From an uncultured Succinivibrio sp. (GTDB lineage Bacteria > Pseudomonadota > Gammaproteobacteria > Enterobacterales > Succinivibrionaceae), in NCBI GenBank assembly GCA_900767695.1, contig CAAGAC010000130.1:1-19873 (forward strand): DNA of 19,873 nt, in the 5' to 3' direction. The notes under the pieces were generated by a model that searched no databases, was not told the origin of the DNA, and was given only the letters and a program-made list of their open reading frames with translations. Below, one piece after another: positions 18,964 to 19,873 of this stretch (the stretch's first letter is position 1; each line of letters starts with the position of its first letter). A program made the translations under genes and the position numbers.

Positions 18964-19873
18964 ATGAAGCCGGATGGGTTCGGCTCCGTGGAAGTGCGCA
19001 GGTTCAAGCACAAGGACAGCGAGTACTATTACGTCTACCAGTACTCCTATGAGAAGCTCGAGAAGGCCGTCAGCGGCCGCAGGTGGAGGAAGCACACCGG
19101 GCGCGTCATAGGAAGCATTTCCCCTTCGGACGGCTTCATCCCCAACGGGTACGGCATGTCTCTCATCAGGCAGAGGAACCCATTAGCTGGCGCGACTGGC
19201 GGGATCCCCTTCAAGAACTACGGCGCCTACGCGCTGCTGAGATCGCTCTCTCCAGGCATCGAAGCGGAACTGAGGAAATCCTTCCCCGACGCCTTCCGCG
19301 AGATCAGGGCGCTTGCGCTCATGAGGCTGGTCGAGGGCACTTCCAAGGCCGCGGCCATGAAGGAGATCTTCGACAACTGCTGCCTGAGCCTGGAGGCGCC
19401 GGATCTAGACATGTCCGAGCCTCAGGTTGAATGTCTGGTCGAAGATCTTGGAAGACGCGAGGGCGACTGCGAAGCTTTAATGCTCAGCCATGCCAGCAAG
19501 GAGCAAGTGCTGCTGTTCGATGCTACATCGATCTTCATGCGTGAAGGCGGCGCGGGCGCGCGAGGAGAGTACAACCCGGACCAGCCGCTCAATACTCCCG
19601 CGAGGCTGCTTTACATGTTCGAGAAGGAGTCCCACAGGCCAGTGTTCTACACGATGCTGCAGGGGGCCATGGTCGATCGCGCGGCGTTCATCAACGCGGT
19701 CAGGCTGTCGGGCGCCGAGAGCTGCGTTGCGATCGCGGACAAGGGCTTCTACTCCAAGCGCAACGTGCACGCCTTCTCCGAGGCGGGGATCAAGTACATC
19801 CTGCCGCTCAACTCCAACACCGCGCTGGTCTCCGAGGACTTCTACGCCAGCCTCGATCCAAAGAAGTTCAACA
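18964..19873 (+). CDS. DDE transposase, IS4/IS1634-like (3' end off the window)
   Basis: An uninterrupted frame of 303 codons runs off the right edge. The N-terminal part ('YYYVYQYSYEKLEKAVSG...GRVIGSISPSDGFIP') and DDE core are typical of IS4/IS1634-group transposases. The first catalytic Asp is D186 in 'LLFDATSIF', followed by 'LLYMFEKESHRPVFYTMLQGAM', and the second is D259 in 'AIADKGFYSKRNV', then 'GIKYILPLNSNT'. The catalytic Glu and C-terminus are missing with the edge. The ATG at 18964 is the first after an in-frame stop at 18916-18918; its ribosome site is weak, common in insertion sequences. Lying at the window edge, it probably marks a repeat that broke the assembly. Confidence 0.9.
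   Translation, partial: MKPDGFGSVEVRRFKHKDSEYYYVYQYSYEKLEKAVSGRRWRKHTGRVIGSISPSDGFIPNGYGMSLIRQRNPLAGATGGIPFKNYGAYALLRSLSPGIEAELRKSFPDAFREIRALALMRLVEGTSKAAAMKEIFDNCCLSLEAPDLDMSEPQVECLVEDLGRREGDCEALMLSHASKEQVLLFDATSIFMREGGAGARGEYNPDQPLNTPARLLYMFEKESHRPVFYTMLQGAMVDRAAFINAVRLSGAESCVAIADKGFYSKRNVHAFSEAGIKYILPLNSNTALVSEDFYASLDPKKFN

Noticed and set aside
1..19873. CRISPR arrays, toxin-antitoxin pairs or defence islands
   Set aside because: No regularly spaced repeats and no recognisable effector, toxin or defence-type genes were seen on either strand.

Overview
The window is GC-rich, densely coded gammaproteobacterial DNA. Several neighbourhoods point to that class: pyrBI, pntAB, a holD-like gene followed by rimI, cysZ next to PTS genes, and near-identity of the two tRNAs to E. 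coli tRNA-Ile2 and tRNA-Trp. High GC together with small families common in anaerobes (TIGR04076, DUF488, the 84-aa protein) would fit a gut member of the Succinivibrionaceae or a relative, but that is inference. The first 21 bases are an Illumina adapter end and the last gene is a transposase cut by the edge. The window is therefore probably one complete assembly contig broken at an adapter on one side and a repeat on the other.

Layout. 1-3233: adapter; the 3' part of dnaG (DNA primase); a Maf-type flagellin glycosylation gene; tRNA-Ile2 (CAU anticodon) with promoter and terminator. 3234-4345: a relatively AT-rich, gene-poor stretch with one small conserved-looking gene on the minus strand, strong hairpins and a cluster of DnaA-box-like repeats. 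4346-7505: a glycine-zipper lipoprotein (minus), diverging from a four-gene operon (RlmD-like methyltransferase, half-size EamA protein, DUF488 protein, TIGR04076 protein). 7522-10190: pyrI and pyrB (minus), then flagellin (minus) with a sigma-28-like promoter. 10587-12132: tRNA-Trp, a HolD-like protein with a long Ala/Pro/Gln-rich linker, and rimI. 12133-15605: long leader region, then pntA-pntB. 15664-18691 (minus): cysZ, a PTS Enzyme I-like gene and a glucose-type EIIA-like gene. 18964-end: a DDE transposase running off the edge.

How the parts relate. Maf and flagellin belong to one process, glycosylation of the filament protein, although they lie 7 kb apart. pyrBI makes carbamoyl-aspartate for pyrimidines. 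pntAB interconverts NADH and NADPH using the proton gradient. The most notable locus is cysZ-ptsI-crr. It keeps the E. coli order but lacks cysK and ptsH, and both PTS proteins have lost residues needed for phosphotransfer: EIIA has lost both active-site histidines, and EI has lost the catalytic Cys and the Asn-Asp pair of the PEP site. It looks like a PTS remnant kept for a non-transport, perhaps regulatory, role.

A second recurring pattern is a short perfect hairpin at or just after the inferred transcription start of at least five protein genes. Promoter and start-site calls rest on motif reading only.
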